A DNA stretch of 7,371 nucleotides, taken from NCBI GenBank assembly GCA_011773575.1, contig WVXJ01000005.1:44115-51485 (forward strand), in the 5' to 3' direction. The DNA is from Armatimonadota bacterium. Its GTDB lineage: Bacteria > Armatimonadota > Hebobacteria > Hebobacterales > WVXJ01. This document shows, in pieces, positions 5,336 through 7,371 of the stretch; position 1 is the first letter of the stretch, and each line of letters starts with the position of its first letter. A model generated the notes under the pieces. That model was given only the letters and a program-made list of their open reading frames with translations, made no database searches and had not been told where the DNA came from. The position numbers were made by a program, and so were the translations under genes.

Positions 5336-6085
5336 ATGAGAAGAGCGTATCTGTTGATTTCGGTTCTGCTGATTCTGACATTGTGGACGGCCGGATGCAG
5401 GCGGCCGGACATAATCAAAGGAATGACCGACTTTGACAGGGCTTACATCCCGGCGTTCTTCTTCACCGAGATAGAGGAACTTGAACACTCAAAGCAGGCA
5501 ATGGAATTTCTGAATGCTGAGTGGGAGAGTCTGAAGGCGAAGTATCCGAAAGAGATGGAGAGTGATCCGGAGTGGGAGCGAGATGCGCTTCGCATCGAAC
5601 AGATGATGGTCAGCGCGAACCGGATTCTCGATACCACGGAGAATTTCGAAGATGCCCACGAGGCACTGGAATATATCCGGGGCATTCTCTTTGAGTTTCG
5701 CCGGAGAAACGGCATTGACTACTACCTGGATCATCTGAATGAGTTCCATGAAGTCATGGGGGACTTCGTTTGGATCTTGGAGTATCGTACGCCGGAGACG
5801 CTCAATGTTGATGACACCACCTGGATTGAGGGGAGAGTCGAAGAAGCCGTAAACCTTTGGGGCGAATTCAGGCGTGCGGAGTTCGATCCCTCGGCATTCG
5901 GCCTCTCCGTTAAGAAGAAGGCCTTGCTCAGGGCACAGACCAAGCTGGAGGCCGACGCCCTGGAGGCACTTACGCAGGCGATAAGGAGAAAAGATAAAGA
6001 AGCGATCTTTGCTGCAACCGAGGCCGTCAAGCAGCACTTTCAAGCGGTTTATCTGCTATTCGGGGACTTCGAGCGGGTGAAGTAG
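5336..6085 (+). CDS. Predicted all-helical lipoprotein with internal duplication, unknown function
   Basis: This 249-residue protein has a classical lipoprotein signal: MRR, a hydrophobic stretch (residues 4-17) and the lipobox TAGC, with C21 as the lipidation site. It should be exported and membrane anchored. I chose the ATG at 5336 because GGAGG (5326-5330) precedes it at good spacing; the in-frame TTG at 5321 overlaps that site. The mature part has almost no Gly/Pro breaks inside long amphipathic segments, so it should be an alpha-helical bundle. Two halves look alike. About 43-148 has QAMEFL..EW..L, an ALRIEQ..SANRIL helix, then A.EYIRGILFEF. About 160-246 has EAVNLWGEFRR, ALLRAQTKLEADALEAL, then ATEAVKQHFQAVYLLF. 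No CxxCH haem site is present. I recognise no named family. The membrane protein downstream may be co-transcribed. Confidence 0.85.
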   Translation: MRRAYLLISVLLILTLWTAGCRRPDIIKGMTDFDRAYIPAFFFTEIEELEHSKQAMEFLNAEWESLKAKYPKEMESDPEWERDALRIEQMMVSANRILDTTENFEDAHEALEYIRGILFEFRRRNGIDYYLDHLNEFHEVMGDFVWILEYRTPETLNVDDTTWIEGRVEEAVNLWGEFRRAEFDPSAFGLSVKKKALLRAQTKLEADALEALTQAIRRKDKEAIFAATEAVKQHFQAVYLLFGDFERVK

Positions 6086-6090
6086 ATGGG

Positions 6091-6110
6091 GCGCGCAGAT
6101 ATCGGCGCGC
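6091..6110. other. GC-rich hairpin between lipoprotein and membrane protein genes
   Basis: GCGCGC at 6091-6096 and 6105-6110 flank AGATATCG and can form a 6-bp GC stem just after the lipoprotein stop codon. No T tract follows, so it is not a clear terminator. It could slow polymerase or protect the 3' end of the upstream message. The 76-bp gap holds nothing else evident. Confidence 0.3.
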
Positions 6111-6161
6111 AAGAGTGAGGGACCCAACATCGCATGGCAGCGCCGAAAGGAACTTGAATCC

Positions 6162-6656
6162 ATGTGGAAGCACGCCTGGAGAATCGCGGTTGGAGTTCTT
6201 GTTCTGGGTTTGGCAGCCTATCTCCTCGGTCCCACCATATCAAAGGTAAGGGACAGATATAGGGAGCAACGGGCCGTGGTTCAATACCTGCGTTCGCTCA
6301 GTCTTCCTATCTACCCAGGGGCTCTACTCTCAAGCAGACTGATGGAGGGTGGAATCACATCGGATGAAGAGGACTTGTCTTTCACTCAGGCAGTATTTCG
6401 CACGAAGGCTGACTTTGATGGCGTGGTCAAATGGTATGACAACGCGCTGCCGCCTCTACCATGGAAGAAGAGAGTCAACATCTTCATGGGGATGAGCAAG
6501 AGATGGGAAGCAATAGGCCAAGTGGGGACAAAGCGCGTCAATATTGCCATAAGTGCTCCATGGGGAGAGCGCAATGTAACCATTGCGTATCACTTATCCT
6601 CATTGCCTTCCCAAGCGGGTTCTTCAGAGCGTGAACAAGTCACCCTTGAGCAGTGA
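6162..6656 (+). CDS. Single-pass membrane-anchored protein with a 'YPGA' extracytoplasmic domain, unknown function
   Basis: This 164-residue protein starts with a short basic segment (MWKHAWR), one transmembrane helix (about 8-23), a charged helical linker (SKVRDRYREQ, 27-36) and then an extracytoplasmic domain. The domain opens with LPIYPGA (48-54) and continues with AVFRTKADFDGVVKWYDNAL (77-96) and LPWKK (99-103). The order 'P.YPGA' ... 'F.T....d.Vv.wY...L...W' recurs in hypothetical bacterial proteins as a small alpha/beta domain; I know it from pattern memory and cannot name it securely. The C terminus (146-164) is polar and probably disordered. AAAGGAA (6146-6152) is a good ribosome site for the ATG. 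It lies 76 bp after the lipoprotein gene on the same strand and both products face the same compartment, so a shared envelope role is plausible but unproven. Confidence 0.75.
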   Translation: MWKHAWRIAVGVLVLGLAAYLLGPTISKVRDRYREQRAVVQYLRSLSLPIYPGALLSSRLMEGGITSDEEDLSFTQAVFRTKADFDGVVKWYDNALPPLPWKKRVNIFMGMSKRWEAIGQVGTKRVNIAISAPWGERNVTIAYHLSSLPSQAGSSEREQVTLEQ

Positions 6657-6750
6657 CATTGTGAAGTAGGACCCCTTCTGAGAAGGCGTGAGATTAATTC
6701 TCGGCCAATAGTGGACTGATGGATCCCTATTCGGAAATTCTGAGCAGGCA

Positions 6751-6779
6751 ACGAAAACGGGCGGCTGAGACAGCCGCCC
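6751..6779 (-). terminator. Intrinsic terminator of the ABC transporter gene (possibly bidirectional)
   Basis: GGGCGGCT (6759-6766) and AGCCGCCC (6772-6779) form a perfect 8-bp, GC-rich stem with a 5-nt loop. On the - strand the stem is followed by GTTTTCGTT (T run at 6754-6757), the layout of an intrinsic terminator about 50 nt after the ATPase stop codon. In the + direction the following bases are only mildly T-rich, so it may also end the membrane protein transcript less efficiently. The rest of the 175-bp convergent gap shows only a weak small hairpin near 6674-6686. Confidence 0.75.
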
Positions 6780-6831
6780 CTGTGACTTCTTTACAGTTTC
6801 GCGGTAGGAGGTTCTGCTCCCCTCTTTAGTC

Positions 6832-7371
6832 TCAGGCCTTGGCTTCCTCTTCTCCCTCCATGACACCGACCTGGACTTTGATGTCCTTGCGGTCTTCGAC
6901 GCGTTCGATCTTCCCGTCCCGAATCCAGACGACGCGGTCGGAGACGTCGATCATTTTCAAGTCGTGGGTGGCGGTGATGATGGTGACCGCGCTGTTGACA
7001 TTCATCTCTTTCAAGAGGGCGATAATCTCCTTGCCGGTGCGTAAGTCAAGGTTGCCGGTGGGCTCATCGGCGAGAATGATGGCGGGATCATTGGCAAAGG
7101 CGCGGGCGATGGCGACACGCTGCTGCTGGCCTCCGGAGAGTTCGGTGGGTTTGTGATGATGGCGGTCTCCCAGGCCCACCATCTTGAGAAGTTTCATGCC
7201 CTTTTCCAGGGCGTCTTCGCCGGCGACACCGGCGAATATCATGGGGAGGGTGACATTCTCCAGCGCGGTCATTACCGGAATGAGGTTGAAGGTCTGGAAG
7301 ATATAGCCGATCTTGCGGCAGCGCAGCCAGGCCAATTCACCCGCGTCGAGTTGGGCCATATCAACTTCATC
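6832..7371 (-). CDS. ABC transporter ATP-binding protein, LolD/MacB type, 5' partial
   Basis: The 3' 179 codons of an ABC ATPase are present; the frame stays open to the window edge, so the true start and the Walker A motif lie beyond it. Counting from the first visible Met (7357-7359), one sees GYIFQTFNL (18-26, Q-loop Q22), the signature LSGGQQQR (74-81), Walker B with IILADEPTGNLD (94-105, catalytic E99) and the switch H132 in ATHD. The phrase IFQTFNLIP plus ADEPTGNLD marks the MacB/LolD/FtsE-like subfamily, which powers FtsX-fold permeases in lipoprotein release, efflux or envelope signalling. All visible catalytic residues are intact. A tail of about 20 residues (DRKDIKVQV...EEEAKA) extends past the usual end and is acidic. 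The permease is not in view; as this gene ends its transcription unit, partners would be upstream on the - strand, beyond the window. The substrate is unknown. Confidence 0.93.
   Translation of the reverse strand, partial: DEVDMAQLDAGELAWLRCRKIGYIFQTFNLIPVMTALENVTLPMIFAGVAGEDALEKGMKLLKMVGLGDRHHHKPTELSGGQQQRVAIARAFANDPAIILADEPTGNLDLRTGKEIIALLKEMNVNSAVTIITATHDLKMIDVSDRVVWIRDGKIERVEDRKDIKVQVGVMEGEEEAKA

Noticed and set aside
4942..5418. 158-codon open frame on the - strand over the DUF951 gene
   Set aside because: The + strand frame gives an unmistakable DUF951 protein; the opposite frame has Ser/Arg/Pro-rich composition and no recognisable motif.
6674..6686. CCTTCTGAGAAGG small palindrome as a terminator for the membrane protein gene
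   Set aside because: It has only a 5-bp stem and no following T tract; the hairpin at 6759-6779 is a better candidate.
1..7371. A defence system, mobile element, CRISPR array or biosynthetic cluster
   Set aside because: I see no transposase, integrase, Cas, nuclease/toxin, NRPS/PKS or RiPP-like gene, no terminal repeats and no tRNA. The genes are housekeeping-like or envelope-related.

Overview
The window looks like ordinary chromosomal DNA from an uncultured bacterium. It is moderately GC-rich by eye, with clear Shine-Dalgarno sequences (GGAGG types) ahead of most genes and short gaps between co-directional genes. I see no mobile element, phage gene, CRISPR array, rRNA or tRNA. The lineage cannot be fixed. 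A DUF951 protein is typical of Firmicutes and some related or candidate phyla, while a lipoprotein and a LolD/MacB-type ABC ATPase fit many groups.

Region 1 (1-2920, + strand) has five genes in a row: the 3' part of a xylose-isomerase-like TIM-barrel protein, a NifU/IscU-type Fe-S scaffold, a FixX-type two-cluster ferredoxin, an archaeal-type (DhnA/FbaB) class I fructose-bisphosphate aldolase, and a small ferredoxin whose cysteine pattern predicts a [3Fe-4S] cluster. Scaffold and FixX are 1 bp apart and very likely co-translated. The common theme is Fe-S and electron-transfer proteins beside a central carbon enzyme. FixA, FixB and FixC, the normal partners of FixX, are not in view.

Region 2 (2921-4962, - strand) holds a putrescine-aminotransferase-like class III aminotransferase with its own promoter and terminator, followed by a small JAMM/MPN (M67) metalloprotease-like protein. 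The JAMM protein keeps its zinc ligands but has Lys where the catalytic Glu is expected. The AT-rich gap between the two genes has a 17-bp-period direct repeat and a possible short leader ORF ending exactly at the JAMM start codon.

Region 3 (4963-6656, + strand) starts with a degenerate 7-bp tandem repeat, then a DUF951 protein, an all-helical lipoprotein that appears to be internally duplicated, and a single-pass membrane protein with a 'YPGA' extracytoplasmic domain. Region 4 (6657-7371) is a convergent intergenic space with a strong hairpin terminator and the 3' three quarters of an ABC ATPase gene on the - strand.

I did not find a convincing new multi-gene system. The most interesting items are protein-level oddities: a TIM barrel lacking its metal ligands, a JAMM protein lacking its catalytic Glu, the [3Fe-4S]-type ferredoxin, and the duplicated lipoprotein.
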